Positions 16,121 to 24,944 of a DNA stretch of 64,000 nt are shown here, one piece after another (position 1 is the stretch's first letter; each line of letters begins with the position of its first letter). The notes under the pieces were generated by a model. That model was given only the letters and a program-made list of their open reading frames with translations. It ran no database searches and was not told where the DNA came from. The DNA lies in the NCBI RefSeq assembly GCF_036347135.1, contig NZ_CP108938.1, forward strand, positions 1,116,001 through 1,180,000, in the 5' to 3' direction. The DNA is from Streptomyces sp. NBC_00775 (GTDB taxonomy: Bacteria; Actinomycetota; Actinomycetes; Streptomycetales; Streptomycetaceae). Made by a program: the position numbers and the translations under genes.

Positions 16121-17149
16121 TCAGACAGTCCAGTCGAGGATGACCTTGCCGCCGCGGCCGCCGGCCGCGTCCGCGAAGGCCGCCTCGTGGTCGCGGTAGC
16201 CGTACCGGCCGGTGATGACGGGCGCGAGGTCGAGGCCGCCTTCGAGGAGGACCGACATGGCGTACCAGGTCTCGAACATCTCGCGGCCGTAGATGCCCTT
16301 GATCGTGATCATGGAGGTGACGATCCGGGACCAGTCGACCGGGAACTCCTGGGCGGGCAGGCCCAGCATCGCGATACGGCCGCCGTGTGTCATGTTGGCG
16401 ATCATGTCGCGCATCGCTTCGGGGCGGCCAGACATCTCCAGGCCGATGTCGAAGCCCTCGCGCAGACCCAGTTCGCGCTGACCGTCGGCGATCGTCCCGT
16501 GCGCGACGTTCAGCGCGAGGCTCACGCCGATCTTGCGGGCCAGCTCCAGGCGCTCCTCGCTGACGTCGGTGATGACGACGTTGCGGGCACCCGCATGGCG
16601 GGCCACGGCCGCGGCCATCAGGCCGATCGGGCCCGCGCCGGTGATCAGGACGTCCTCGCCGACCAGCGGGAAGGACAGCGCCGTGTGCACGGCGTTGCCG
16701 AACGGGTCGAAGATCGCGGCGACGTCGAGGTCGACGGGGACGCGGTGCACCCACACGTTGGCGGCGGGCAGGACCACGTACTCGGCGAACGCGCCGTCGC
16801 GGCCGACGCCCAGGCCGACCGTGGCGCGGCAGAGGTGGCGGCGCCCGGCCAGACAGTTGCGGCACTTGCCGCAGACCAGGTGACCCTCGCCGCTGACGCG
16901 GTCGCCGACCTTGATGTCGGGGACGTCACGGCCGGTCTCGACGACCTCGCCGACGAACTCGTGCCCGAGCACCAGCGGCGTGTCGATGGCCTGCTGCGCC
17001 CAGCCGTCCCAGTTGCGGATGTGCAGGTCGGTGCCGCAGATCCCGGTCCTGAGGACCTTGATCAGTACGTCGCCGGGGCCGGCCTGCGGCTCCGGAACGT
17101 CCGCGAGCCAGAGCCCGGGCTCCGCCTTCTCCTTGACCAGCGCCTTCAC
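16121..17149 (-). CDS. tdh: L-threonine 3-dehydrogenase
   Basis: A 342-aa zinc-dependent medium-chain dehydrogenase oxidising L-threonine to 2-amino-3-ketobutyrate with NAD+. Catalytic zinc ligands are visible as C38 (GICGTDLH), H63 and E64 (GHEF); the structural zinc cysteines are C93, C96, C99 and C107. The NAD Rossmann motif is [13 protein letters not shown]. The start is GTG 17149, with AGGAG 7 bases upstream. First gene of the tdh-kbl-lysR transcript; the ~180-bp region before it carries its promoter but I see no clear operator. Confidence 0.96.
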   Translation of the reverse strand: MKALVKEKAEPGLWLADVPEPQAGPGDVLIKVLRTGICGTDLHIRNWDGWAQQAIDTPLVLGHEFVGEVVETGRDVPDIKVGDRVSGEGHLVCGKCRNCLAGRRHLCRATVGLGVGRDGAFAEYVVLPAANVWVHRVPVDLDVAAIFDPFGNAVHTALSFPLVGEDVLITGAGPIGLMAAAVARHAGARNVVITDVSEERLELARKIGVSLALNVAHGTIADGQRELGLREGFDIGLEMSGRPEAMRDMIANMTHGGRIAMLGLPAQEFPVDWSRIVTSMITIKGIYGREMFETWYAMSVLLEGGLDLAPVITGRYGYRDHEAAFADAAGGRGGKVILDWTV

Positions 17150-17277
17150 GCTACGGCTCCTGTGGGTGAGGTCCCGGGGCAGGGCACGCCGAAGGAGCCC
17201 GTACCGGGGAGAGGGGTGAATTCCCGTAGGAATCTGCCGTACGCCGGTGCTCTTGGTCCATCGAGGTTTTCTTAAGC

Positions 17278-17338
17278 GCGGCCGCAGCTTTCCTTCACGC
17301 CTGTTCCCTGAGCAGCGGCCGCGGCTTCTTTCACGCCT
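17278..17338. repeat. Direct repeat duplicating the 3' end of the oxidoreductase gene
   Basis: Two 24-25-base copies (17278-17302 and 17315-17338) share GCGGCCGC, then C-G/A-GCTT and TTCACGCCT. The right copy includes the stop codon and last codons of the Gfo/Idh/MocA gene; the left copy lies just downstream of it. A local duplication has thus copied the gene end, giving a second in-phase-looking tail after the stop. Confidence 0.65.
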
Positions 17339-18524
17339 CCCCGCGGACCTGCCCCCGCTCGAAGTAGGCGACCAGTTCCGCGGCGAGCGGCGGCACCTCG
17401 CGCGCGCTGCCGCCGTCCCGCAGTGACTCGGTGGCCCGGAATCCGGCCGCCACCGCCATACGCGCGGCGACCGGGGAGGTGTCGGTGCGCCCGCCCTCCC
17501 GCACGAACCGCAGGAATTCGTCGATCAGCAGCGGGTCGGCACCCCCGTGCGCGGTGTCCTCGTCGGCCTGCGGCACCGGGTACTCGGCGTCGGCCCGGTC
17601 CCGCTGCCCCGAGCGGCGGCTGTTCCACACCTTCACCACGCCGCCGGGCCCGTCCCCGAAGTTCTCCAGGCGGCCCGCGTCACCGATGACGGTGTAGTTG
17701 CGCCAGTAGTCGGGGGCGAAGTGACACTGCTGGTAGGCCGCCAGGACCCCGTTGTCCAGGCGCATGTTGACGAGCGACACGTCCTCGACGTCGATCACAG
17801 GGTTCAGCGCCCGCTGGGTGTGCGGGGGCCAGTGGCCGTCCTTCGTGTACCAGTCGGCCGTCTTGGGCTCTCCCGGCGCCCGCCTGTGCGGAATGTCCCC
17901 GTACACCATGAGGTCGCCGAGCGCCTGCACCTGCCGGGTGTAGCCACCGGCCAACCAGTGCAGTACGTCGATGTCGTGGGCGCCCTTCTGCAGCAACAGG
18001 CCGGTGGTGTACCGGCGTTCGGCGTGCCAGTCCTTGAAGTACCAGTCTCCGCCGTAGCCGACGAAGTGGCGCACCCACACTGTTTTGACCGTGCCGATGT
18101 CGCCGCGCTCGATGATGTCGCGCATCAGCCGGATCACCGGCATGTGGCGCATGTTGTGGCCCACATACAGCCGGCTTCCGGTCTCGAAGGCGGTGCGCAG
18201 GATCCGGTCGCAGCGCTCGATGGTGATGTCCAGAGGCTTCTCGACGAAGACGGCCTTGCCCGCGCGCAGCGCCTCGCACGCGATGTCGGCGTGTGTGTGG
18301 TCCGGGGTGAGGACGAGCACGGCGTCGACTTCGGGGTCGCCGATGACCTTGTGGTGGTCGTCGACGGTCCGGGCGCCGGGGATGCGGTCGGCGGCGCGGT
18401 CCCGCAGCACCGGGTCGTGTTCGGCGACGACGGTCACGCGGGAGCCCCGGCCGGGACGGTGGGCGATGCGCGCGAGGGAACCGCGCAGGCCGAAGCCGAG
18501 GGCACCGAGACGCAGGTCGGTCAT
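17331..18524 (-). CDS. Gfo/Idh/MocA-family oxidoreductase
   Basis: A 397-aa NAD(P)-dependent sugar oxidoreductase. N-terminal Rossmann fold [16 protein letters not shown], the catalytic-lysine motif [11 protein letters not shown] near residue 99, and the substrate-side motif [16 protein letters not shown] near 185 with the histidine expected in the active site. Members act on inositol, glucose-fructose or N-acetyl amino sugars; the exact sugar is unknown and no sugar transporter is adjacent. ATG 18524 is preferred because GAAAGG lies about 7 bases upstream; ATG 18539 precedes it without an RBS. It is not obviously linked to tdh-kbl, from which a gap of ~180 bp separates it. Confidence 0.88.
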   Translation of the reverse strand: MTDLRLGALGFGLRGSLARIAHRPGRGSRVTVVAEHDPVLRDRAADRIPGARTVDDHHKVIGDPEVDAVLVLTPDHTHADIACEALRAGKAVFVEKPLDITIERCDRILRTAFETGSRLYVGHNMRHMPVIRLMRDIIERGDIGTVKTVWVRHFVGYGGDWYFKDWHAERRYTTGLLLQKGAHDIDVLHWLAGGYTRQVQALGDLMVYGDIPHRRAPGEPKTADWYTKDGHWPPHTQRALNPVIDVEDVSLVNMRLDNGVLAAYQQCHFAPDYWRNYTVIGDAGRLENFGDGPGGVVKVWNSRRSGQRDRADAEYPVPQADEDTAHGGADPLLIDEFLRFVREGGRTDTSPVAARMAVAAGFRATESLRDGGSAREVPPLAAELVAYFERGQVRGEA

Positions 18525-18709
18525 GGTGTGCCTTTCCATGCGGTGTCGAAGAGGCTCGGTGCGCAGCGTTCCTCCGTACCGGGCGGGTCAACCTCTCCTG
18601 GGCACCGACATACGACTGCCGACATGCGACTACGGAGACATGCCGTACGTACATCCCATGTGGGCGCATCACACACACCAACGCCGGGCGCCGACTGCCC
18701 GGCCCCTCG

Positions 18710-19300
18710 TCAGAACCCCAGGCCGCCCTCCCGCCGTGCCAGCAGCTCGACCAGTTCCGCCGCCAGCGACTTGATGGTCTCCAGCCCTGCCTTCCCCCAG
18801 GGGCGCGGCTCGACGTCGACGACGCAGACCGTGCCGAGGGCGATGCCCGTGTGGTCGATCAGCGGGGCGCCCAGGTAGGAGCGGACGCCGAAGTCGTCGA
18901 CGACCGGGTTCCCGGCAAAGCGCGGATAGTCGCAGACGTCCTCCAGGACCAGCGCCTTGCGGCGGACCACCACATGGGGGCAGAAGCCGTAGTCGCGGGT
19001 CATGTAGCGGCCCACCTGGGGGGCGGCGTTGTCCTCGGTGCCGCCTGCGGGCAGGACGCCCGGGCCGCCTGCGTCCGGGGTGTGCAGACCGGCGAAGAAC
19101 TGCCGGTTCTCATCGATGAAGTTGACCATCGAGTAGGGAACCGCGGCGACCTCGGCGAGCCGGTCCGCGAAGGCGTCGAAGGCCGGTTCCGTGCGCTCCC
19201 CCAGCCCCAGTCGGCGCAGCCGCCGCACCCGGGCCGGGGCGTCCTTGTCCTCAGGGGTGAGCAGCAGACGACCGGCCGTACGCGGCGGGTCGTAACTCAT
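18710..19300 (-). CDS. GAF-domain protein at the end of the conservon
   Basis: A 196-aa cytoplasmic protein consisting mostly of one GAF domain: VPYSMVNFIDENRQFFAG near residue 55, a conserved cysteine-histidine pair DYGFCPHVVVRRKALVLEDVCDYPRFAGNP near 100-130, and YLGAPLIDHTGIALGTVCVVDVEPR near 140. It resembles GAF proteins linked to two-component and conservon systems that sense small molecules or redox state; no output domain is attached. ATG 19300 has GGGAG 7 bases upstream. It follows cvnD by 28 bases and is likely the fifth gene of the cvn operon, where many conservons have a cytochrome P450. Confidence 0.83.
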   Translation of the reverse strand: MSYDPPRTAGRLLLTPEDKDAPARVRRLRRLGLGERTEPAFDAFADRLAEVAAVPYSMVNFIDENRQFFAGLHTPDAGGPGVLPAGGTEDNAAPQVGRYMTRDYGFCPHVVVRRKALVLEDVCDYPRFAGNPVVDDFGVRSYLGAPLIDHTGIALGTVCVVDVEPRPWGKAGLETIKSLAAELVELLARREGGLGF

Positions 19301-19328
19301 GTGCGGGCTCCCTGGCTCGGGGTGGGTG

Positions 19329-19928
19329 TCATGTGTGGGCTCCGTGGCTCGGGGCGTGTGCGGGCGCGTGGGCGAGCAGGTGGCGGACCAGGGTGAGCAG
19401 GGTCTGCACGCCCGAGCTGGAGATCCGGGCGTCGCAGCGCACGACGGGGATCCCGGGGTCGAGGTCGATGGCCGCGCGCACCTCCGCGGGGTCGTAGCGG
19501 TACGAGCCGTCGAACTCGTTGATCGCGACGATGAATCCGAGGCCGCGCTGCTCGAAGAAGTCCACGGCCGCGAAACAGTCCTCCAGTCGGCGGGTGTCGG
19601 CAAGGATCACCGCGCCCAACGCGCCTTCGGAGAGCTCGTCCCACATGAACCAGAACCGCTCCTGCCCGGGTGTGCCGAACAGATAGAGAACGTGTTCCGG
19701 ATCGAGGGTGATGCGGCCGAAGTCCATCGCCACGGTGGTCTCGACCTTGTTCTCGATGCCGTCGAGACTGTCGGTCGCTGCGCTGACCGTGGTGAGCAGC
19801 TCCTCCGTGCTGAGCGGCGCGATCTCGCTCACCGCGCCGACGAAGGTTGTCTTGCCGACTCCGAACCCTCCCGCCACCAAGATCTTCAATGCGGTGGGGA
19901 AGGGATCAGAGCTGTCGTCGTAGTCCAT
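19329..19928 (-). CDS. cvnD: Conservon GTP-binding protein CvnD
   Basis: A 199-aa small Ras/MglA-like GTPase. The P-loop is LVAGGFGVGKTTFVGAVSE near residue 17, the switch-II equivalent is LFGTPGQERFWFMW near 83 (the usual DxxG is changed to GTPGQ, as in this family), and NEFDGS near 137 stands in for NKxD. In Streptomyces conservons this protein works with CvnA, B and C as a membrane-associated G-protein-like complex. The start overlaps the end of cvnC by 23 bases, the usual conservon arrangement. Confidence 0.93.
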   Translation of the reverse strand: MDYDDSSDPFPTALKILVAGGFGVGKTTFVGAVSEIAPLSTEELLTTVSAATDSLDGIENKVETTVAMDFGRITLDPEHVLYLFGTPGQERFWFMWDELSEGALGAVILADTRRLEDCFAAVDFFEQRGLGFIVAINEFDGSYRYDPAEVRAAIDLDPGIPVVRCDARISSSGVQTLLTLVRHLLAHAPAHAPSHGAHT

Positions 19929-20277
19929 CGAGCACTGCCTCCAGAAGAGACCGGTCAGTGGGGTTGTGGTGGAAGGACGGGGGCTTCGTGGTGAGCGCCC
20001 CGCAGTCGACGAGGTCGGACAGCAGGACCTTGGTGACCACCGCCGGGAGCTTCAGATGGGCGGCGATCTCCGCGACCGAGACGGGCATCCGGCACAGTTC
20101 GAGTGCCTGGCTGTGCTCGGGGCCGAGGTAGCCGAGGGGGGTGGCTCCGGTGGCCATGACCTGGGACAGGAGGTCGAGCGCGGTCGTGGGCCGGGTCCGG
20201 CCGTTGCTGACCGTGTAAGGGCGCACCAGCCGTCCGGCCGCGTCGTCGAGCCAGGGCCCGTCGCCGGCCGCGGCCAC
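19906..20277 (-). CDS. cvnC: Conservon DUF742 protein CvnC
   Basis: A 123-aa DUF742 protein: GPWLDDAAGRLVRPYTVSNGRTRPTTALDLLSQVMATG followed by a winged-helix-like half ALELCRMPVSVAEIAAHLKLPAVVTKVLLSDLVDCGAL and the terminal DRSLLEAVLDGLRRQL. It probably bridges the kinase-like CvnA and the GTPase. GTG 20277, two bases after the cvnB stop, gives the family's normal length. TTG 20283, overlapping that stop, is an alternative. Confidence 0.88.
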   Translation of the reverse strand: MAAAGDGPWLDDAAGRLVRPYTVSNGRTRPTTALDLLSQVMATGATPLGYLGPEHSQALELCRMPVSVAEIAAHLKLPAVVTKVLLSDLVDCGALTTKPPSFHHNPTDRSLLEAVLDGLRRQL

Positions 20278-20279
20278 GC

Positions 20280-20714
20280 TCAAGGCCTCATCGCCGAGGG
20301 GCCGACGGCGGGCTGCCGGGGCGCGGTCATCAGATACGGCCGGACGCTCTTGACGAGCATCGCCATCTCGTAGCCGAGCACCGCCGCGTCCGCCTCGCGT
20401 CCGGCGAGCACGGCGAGACAGGTTCCGGAGCCCGCGGTGGAGACGAACAGCAGGGTCGAGTCGAGTTCGACGACGACCTGCCGTACGTCGCCGCCGTCCC
20501 CGAAGCGGACGCCCGCGCTGCGGCCGAGGGAGTAGAGGCCGGAGGCCAGCGCCGCCATGTGGTCGGCGCTGTCCGGGTCGAGGCCGTGGACCGACTTCAC
20601 GAGCCCGTCGCAGGACAGCAGTACCGCGCTGGTGGTGTGGGGTACGCGCTGTACGAGACCGCTCATCAGCCAGTCGAGATCGGATACATGGCCGGTCGGC
20701 GCATCGCTCGCCAT
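20280..20714 (-). CDS. cvnB: Conservon roadblock/LC7 protein CvnB
   Basis: A 144-aa roadblock/LC7-domain protein, the MglB-like partner or GTPase-activating factor for the conservon GTPase. The family sequence is textbook: DLDWLMSGLVQRVPHTTSAVLLSCDGLVKSVHGLDPDSADHMAALASGLYSLGR, then the central FGDGGDVRQVVVELDSTLLFVSTAGSGTCLAVLAG. The start is ATG 20714 (MASDAPTGHV), with AGGAG about 10 bases upstream. An upstream frame to 20792 is Thr/Pro-rich and unlikely to be translated. Confidence 0.93.
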   Translation of the reverse strand: MASDAPTGHVSDLDWLMSGLVQRVPHTTSAVLLSCDGLVKSVHGLDPDSADHMAALASGLYSLGRSAGVRFGDGGDVRQVVVELDSTLLFVSTAGSGTCLAVLAGREADAAVLGYEMAMLVKSVRPYLMTAPRQPAVGPSAMRP

Positions 20715-20788
20715 GGTGGATCGACTCCTTGGGGTACGAAGGTCTGCGGGAGCGGAGGAAGTGGGGGTGGGGGTGGTGAGGGGCGTCG

Positions 20789-22987
20789 TCATCCGGCCGG
20801 TGTGCTCCCGTCGTGCCGGGCAGTGAGGTCATGTCCGGGCGTGGGCGCGGTGTCCCGCGTCCCCTGCGCGTCGTGCGGCGCCGGCGCGTGCGCTTCGGCT
20901 ATCTGCGCCGTGGGCGCGGGTGTCGCGTCCATCAGCGGTACGTCCCTGAGGGCACCGACGTTGGGGGTGTCGGCGGCGGAGGACGACCCGTCCATCTGGG
21001 CCACGCCATCCATGTGCAATACATCCAGGTGCGGTCGCTCCATGTGGGCGTCGTCCATGTGCGAGTCGTCCATGTGCGCGCGCGTCACGTGGGCGTGGTC
21101 CATGTGCGCACCATCCAGGTGGGCCGCGCCCACCGGCGGCACGTCCACCCGGACCACCTCCAGAGGCGGCAGCGGATCCGTGTGCACCAGGTCCAGGTGC
21201 GCCCGGCTCTTGGACGATGACTGCACGGGCGATGCCCCCATGCGCTCCGTCTCCGCGTGAGCCGCCTCCGCGAGACCGATCCCCCGCTGGAACGCCGCCA
21301 TCAGGCCCGGGTCGTGGCCGGCGACGTACTCCGTCTCCTGGCGGGGTGCGGGCCCGTCGCGCAGTTGGGGCGCGATGTGCTCCTGGGCACGTCGCCTGGG
21401 CAGTTGGGGCTTGCCCATGGTGCCGCGGACGGCGCCGCCGCGCGGCGTGGGCGGCACGGCCGCGTTCTCCGCCGCGGTGCGCCGGTCTTCGGGGCGGATG
21501 CCGGGCAGGGCCTCCGCCGGGTTGGGCCGTTCCCTGTGGGTACCTCGCACGGGGAGCGGCGCGGGACCACTGCCGCCCACGACCGGTGCGAGCGGCGTGC
21601 CCGGTACGGCGGGCGGTGGTGCCTGGTCCCGCCGGGACTGCCGCGGCATGGGGGACACCGCGCGGCCGCCGGGCGACGCGGGTGCCGGCACCGGCTGCGT
21701 GACCTGCGGTCTCGCGGGCGGGCGCCCTCCCCCGGGCACCTCCTGCGGCTGCCCCTGCGTGACGTCCCCGGGGGTGCCCGGCGGGGTACCCAGCAACGCC
21801 TGCGGCACGACGAGTACCGCCTGGACACCGCCGTAGATGTTGGTCTGCAGCCGGACATGGATACCGTGCCGCCGGGCGAGCTGCGAGACCACGAACAGGC
21901 CGATGCGCCCGTCCTGCAGCAGGCTGGCGACATTGACCTGGTCGGGGTCGGCGAGCAGGGCGTTCATCTTGTTCTGCTCGCCGAGCGGCATGCCGAGGCC
22001 CCGGTCCTCCACCTCGACGGCGAGTCCGGAGGTGACCAGGTTGACGCGGAGCAGCACTTGGGTGTGCGGGGCCGAGAACACCGTGGCGTTCTCGACGAGT
22101 TCGGCCAGCAGGTGGATGACGTCGGCGACCGCGTGCCCGCGCAGGGTGCCGTCGATCGGGGGCACCAGCTTGACCCGCGAGTACTGCTCGACCTCGGCGA
22201 TCGCGGAGCGCAGCACCTCGGTCATGGAGACGGGGTTGCTCCACTGACGGCGCGAGACGGCGCCGCCGAGGACGGCGAGGTTCTCGGCGTGGCGGCGGAT
22301 GCGGGTGGCGAGGTGGTCGACGTGGAACAGGCCCTTGAGCAGGTCCGGGTCCTCGATCTCGTTCTCCAGCTCGTCCAGGATGGAGATCTCGCGGTGCACG
22401 AGGGACTGCAGGCGGCGGGCCAGGTTGACGAAGACCTCGACCTTCTGTTCGCTGCCCGCCTGGCTGGAGAGCTGCGAGGCCTGCACGACGGCCACGACGG
22501 CACCGTCGTGCGCCCGCGAGAGGTCGGCGGCGAGCAGCTCGAAGTCGTCGGCGTCCGCCGGGGGTTGGCGACGGGCCTTGCGCGCGGGCGGGGTCTCGCC
22601 CCGGCGCAGTCCCTCGACGAGGCCGCGCAGGTCGTCCTCCGTCCGCGCGCTGGTGCGGCGCAGAGCGCCGATGCGGTCCCGTACGGACTTGGCGGCACGG
22701 TCGGCGGCCACGGCGGCGATCAGGATGCCGGCCAGGGCCACGCCCACGGCTCCGGCGAGTACGGCCCACAGGATGAGGCCGGGCCGGGCGCCGGTGGAGC
22801 GGACGGTGAACAGTACGGCCGCGCACGCGCTGAGGGCCACCGCGATCGGTGGCAGGACCGCCAGACGCAGCAGCTGGGGCCGCAGGTGGGTCTCGGGCAG
22901 CGAGGGGGCGGTATGGGCGACCGGTCGCCCGTGCCGTCCGCCCTCACGGCGGTCTGCGCGTGCGGCCGGTGCGCGAAGGTGAGACAT
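20789..22987 (-). CDS. cvnA: Conservon sensor-kinase-like protein CvnA
   Basis: A 732-aa membrane protein, first gene of the conservon. Two transmembrane helices (LLRLAVLPPIAVALSACAAVLFTV and LILWAVLAGAVGVALAGILIAAVAA, residues about 40-100) precede a coiled linker. A dimerisation helix (VNLARRLQSLVHREISILDELE) and a HATPase_c domain follow, with the N-box LLAELVENATVFSAP near 340 and VEDRGLGM near 375. No phosphorylatable H-box is obvious, as in other CvnA proteins. A long Pro/Arg-rich tail follows, ending in a His/Met pentapeptide repeat (see the repeat entry). ATG 22987 has GAGG 6 bases upstream; a long frame upstream of it is not coding. Confidence 0.9.
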   Translation of the reverse strand: MSHLRAPAARADRREGGRHGRPVAHTAPSLPETHLRPQLLRLAVLPPIAVALSACAAVLFTVRSTGARPGLILWAVLAGAVGVALAGILIAAVAADRAAKSVRDRIGALRRTSARTEDDLRGLVEGLRRGETPPARKARRQPPADADDFELLAADLSRAHDGAVVAVVQASQLSSQAGSEQKVEVFVNLARRLQSLVHREISILDELENEIEDPDLLKGLFHVDHLATRIRRHAENLAVLGGAVSRRQWSNPVSMTEVLRSAIAEVEQYSRVKLVPPIDGTLRGHAVADVIHLLAELVENATVFSAPHTQVLLRVNLVTSGLAVEVEDRGLGMPLGEQNKMNALLADPDQVNVASLLQDGRIGLFVVSQLARRHGIHVRLQTNIYGGVQAVLVVPQALLGTPPGTPGDVTQGQPQEVPGGGRPPARPQVTQPVPAPASPGGRAVSPMPRQSRRDQAPPPAVPGTPLAPVVGGSGPAPLPVRGTHRERPNPAEALPGIRPEDRRTAAENAAVPPTPRGGAVRGTMGKPQLPRRRAQEHIAPQLRDGPAPRQETEYVAGHDPGLMAAFQRGIGLAEAAHAETERMGASPVQSSSKSRAHLDLVHTDPLPPLEVVRVDVPPVGAAHLDGAHMDHAHVTRAHMDDSHMDDAHMERPHLDVLHMDGVAQMDGSSSAADTPNVGALRDVPLMDATPAPTAQIAEAHAPAPHDAQGTRDTAPTPGHDLTARHDGSTPAG
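21007..21126 (-). repeat. 15-bp tandem repeat encoding AHMDD-like pentapeptides in CvnA
   Basis: About eight consecutive 15-base units within the 3' part of cvnA encode pentapeptides AHLDG, AHMDH, AHVTR, AHMDD, SHMDD, AHMER, PHLDV and LHMDG. Position 2 is always His, position 3 Leu/Met/Val and position 4 usually Asp. The spacing fits a pentapeptide-repeat (A-x-L-x-x) beta-helix with His in place of Asp/Asn, or a short metal-binding tail. The DNA is well conserved between units, so expansion was recent. Confidence 0.8.
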
Positions 22988-23282
22988 CGGTGTCCTCGTA
23001 CTGTGGCGTCGGAAGCGCGGGGGCTCCCGCGGTCTGCGCGACTCGGGCGTGCGCCATCGCGGTGTCGGTCGAGAGTGCCGAAAAAATCGGCCCTGCGTCG
23101 CCCGACGGCAACTCACAGTAGTCGGCAACGCATCATGTGCGGTGGGCAGTTGACAAAGTCCCACGGTCAGCGTCCCGCTCTGGTATGAGGCCTCGTACGA
23201 CAGACCGATAACTCCATCGGACACGCGTTCCAGCGGGGCGTCGATCCGATCGGAGCTGGTCAGGAGTGGTCATAAACAGGCA

Positions 23283-23319
23283 GCGAGGGCCGGGGAGCAG
23301 TTCGCTCCCCGGCCCTCGC
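23283..23319. terminator. Strong hairpin downstream of the MBL-fold gene
   Basis: A perfect 16-bp stem (GCGAGGGCCGGGGAGC at 23283-23298 with its complement at 23304-23319) and a 5-base loop stand between the MBL gene stop (23343) and the cvnA promoter region. There is no U-tract, as is common for Streptomyces terminators. Confidence 0.75.
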
Positions 23320-23342
23320 CGTCCATCGGAAATTCAGGAAAT

Positions 23343-24560
23343 TCAGCCCGCGGGCACCGTCTCCGGCTCCCCGGTGCCCTCGGTCGCGTCGGCGGCGACG
23401 TCACCCGGTGTGGCGGCGACGGCCTTCTCGACGGCCGGCCATCCGCCCGCCGGCGGGAGGGACACGCCGCGCCACCAGGGTTCGGACGGGATGGTCTCGG
23501 CCGTGGGTTCGAAGGGCTCGCCGGGGCGCGGCAGCGCGACGCGCGCGCCGACCGCGTGCGCGGCGGCCATCGTGCCCTCGCCGGGCTCCGCCCAGGGGTG
23601 CGTCGCCAGGTTGAACGTCGCCCAGTGGATCGGCAGCATCACTCCGGAGGGCCGCCCGCTCTGGAGGTCCAGGTGCGCGCGCATACCCTCCTCGGGCGTC
23701 ATGTGGATGTCGGGCCAGAACTCGCTGTACGCGCCGATCTGGATCATCGTGGCGTCGAACGGGCCGTGCTCGGCGCCGATGTCCTTGAAGCCCTGGAAAT
23801 AGCCGGTGTCGCCGCTGTGGTAGATCCGATGCTCGTCGCCCGCGACGGCCCAGGAGGCCCACAGTGTGTGCTGTGTGTTGCGCAGACCGCGGCCGCAGAA
23901 GTGACGCGCCGGTGTGGCGGTCAGGGAGATTCCGCCGATCTTCGTCGTCTCGTTCCAGTCCAGCTCGCGCAGCCGGTCCGCCGAGACACCCCAGTGCTCG
24001 AGGTGGGCGCCGACGCCGAGCGGCACCGCGAACACCGTGTCCGTGTCGGCCAGGGCCTTGATGCTGGGCAGGTCGAGATGGTCGTAGTGGTCGTGCGAGA
24101 TGACGACGACGTCGACCGGACCGAGCGCCGCCAGCGGCAGGGGCGCCGGATGCAGCCGCTTGGGCCCGGCGAAGTTGAACGGGGAGCAGCGCTCGCCCCA
24201 GACCGGGTCGAAGAGCACGCGGTGCCCGTCGATCTCCGCGAGGACGCTGGAGTGCCCCATCCAGGTGATCCGCAGGCCGCTCGCCGCGGGCCTGGCCAGG
24301 TCGGCGAGCGTCGTCGCGTGCACCGGCACCGTCCCAGTCGGGGCGCGGTGGGCGCGCTCCTCGCTGCGGAAGTAGACCTTCGCGAACTCGACCATGGAAC
24401 CGTCGGGGCGGGTCCGGGCACTCTCCGGATTCTGGAAGACACCGTCCGCGAAGTTCGGCGACCTGCGGATGCGCTCCATGCGCTCACCACCCGGATCCGC
24501 GCCGAAGGCGGCGGGCCGCAGCGAGCGGAGCCCGGAGCTCAAGGTACGGAAACCGGTCAC
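23343..24560 (-). CDS. MBL-fold metal-dependent hydrolase (UlaG/NAPE-PLD-like)
   Basis: A 405-aa metallo-beta-lactamase-fold hydrolase. The metal-binding H-x-H-x-D-H is SHDHYDHLDLPS near residue 155. Further ligands are His in TPARHFCGRG near 216, Asp in IYHSGDTGYFQGF near 245, and His in MLPIHWATFNLA near 310. The LRITWMGHSSVLAEIDGHRVLFDPVWGERCSPF segment is typical of the NAPE-PLD/UlaG group, which cleaves phosphodiesters or lactones; the substrate here is unknown. The start is probably GTG 24560: GGAGG (24566-24570, minus) lies 5 bases before it and overlaps an upstream in-frame ATG (24572) that would have no RBS. Confidence 0.85.
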   Translation of the reverse strand: MTGFRTLSSGLRSLRPAAFGADPGGERMERIRRSPNFADGVFQNPESARTRPDGSMVEFAKVYFRSEERAHRAPTGTVPVHATTLADLARPAASGLRITWMGHSSVLAEIDGHRVLFDPVWGERCSPFNFAGPKRLHPAPLPLAALGPVDVVVISHDHYDHLDLPSIKALADTDTVFAVPLGVGAHLEHWGVSADRLRELDWNETTKIGGISLTATPARHFCGRGLRNTQHTLWASWAVAGDEHRIYHSGDTGYFQGFKDIGAEHGPFDATMIQIGAYSEFWPDIHMTPEEGMRAHLDLQSGRPSGVMLPIHWATFNLATHPWAEPGEGTMAAAHAVGARVALPRPGEPFEPTAETIPSEPWWRGVSLPPAGGWPAVEKAVAATPGDVAADATEGTGEPETVPAG

Positions 24561-24860
24561 GGATACCTCCATATGGAGTCGGTCAGGCTTTCATTATGGT
24601 CGTCGCCTCTGACAGCGCCGGGTCGCCCCTGTCACAGCACGATGTCCGTGGCCCTGGGTCTGTCTCTCCTCAACCCCACCGCGCCCGCACTTCTTCCGCG
24701 CCAGGGAACCGTACTCGAGCACCCCGGGCACAGGGGTGCTCACCGGTGACGGAGGCGAGTACAACCTGAAGTCGCCGGGCGGACCCGCTCCGCTCCCTCA
24801 CTGACCCCCCTCGGAGGGGTGCGTCCGACGGACCGGGCCCGCGCCGCCCCAGCCGCCCTC
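24561..24860. other. Intergenic region, left part of the MBL-dehydrogenase gap
   Basis: About 300 bases with no supported gene. It should hold the promoter of the MBL gene (AT-rich stretch around 24585-24605). A short inverted repeat (CCCGGGCACAGGGGTG region, about 24722-24740) and CCCCCCTCGGAGGGG (24806-24820), a possible small hairpin, are visible. Nothing else recognised. Confidence 0.5.
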
Positions 24861-24928
24861 TACTGATGATCCATTCAGTACGTTGACAGGACCCCGCGCC
24901 AGTTCCGATACTGACCAATGATTCAGTA
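24861..24928 (+). promoter_or_regulatory. Promoter flanked by two TetR-type operators
   Basis: Two 20-bp elements with the form TACTGA-N8-TCAGTA occur at 24861-24880 and 24909-24928, centres 48 bp apart. Between and across them is a good promoter: -35 TTGACA (24883-24888), an 18-base spacer, and -10 GATACT (24907-24912), which overlaps the second operator. A TetR-family dimer (or pair) bound at both would shut the promoter. It faces the TPP-enzyme remnant and the amino-acid dehydrogenase. The cognate regulator is not known; the TetR gene at 27261 is a candidate. Confidence 0.75.
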
Positions 24929-24944
24929 ACCGCTCCGGTGACCC

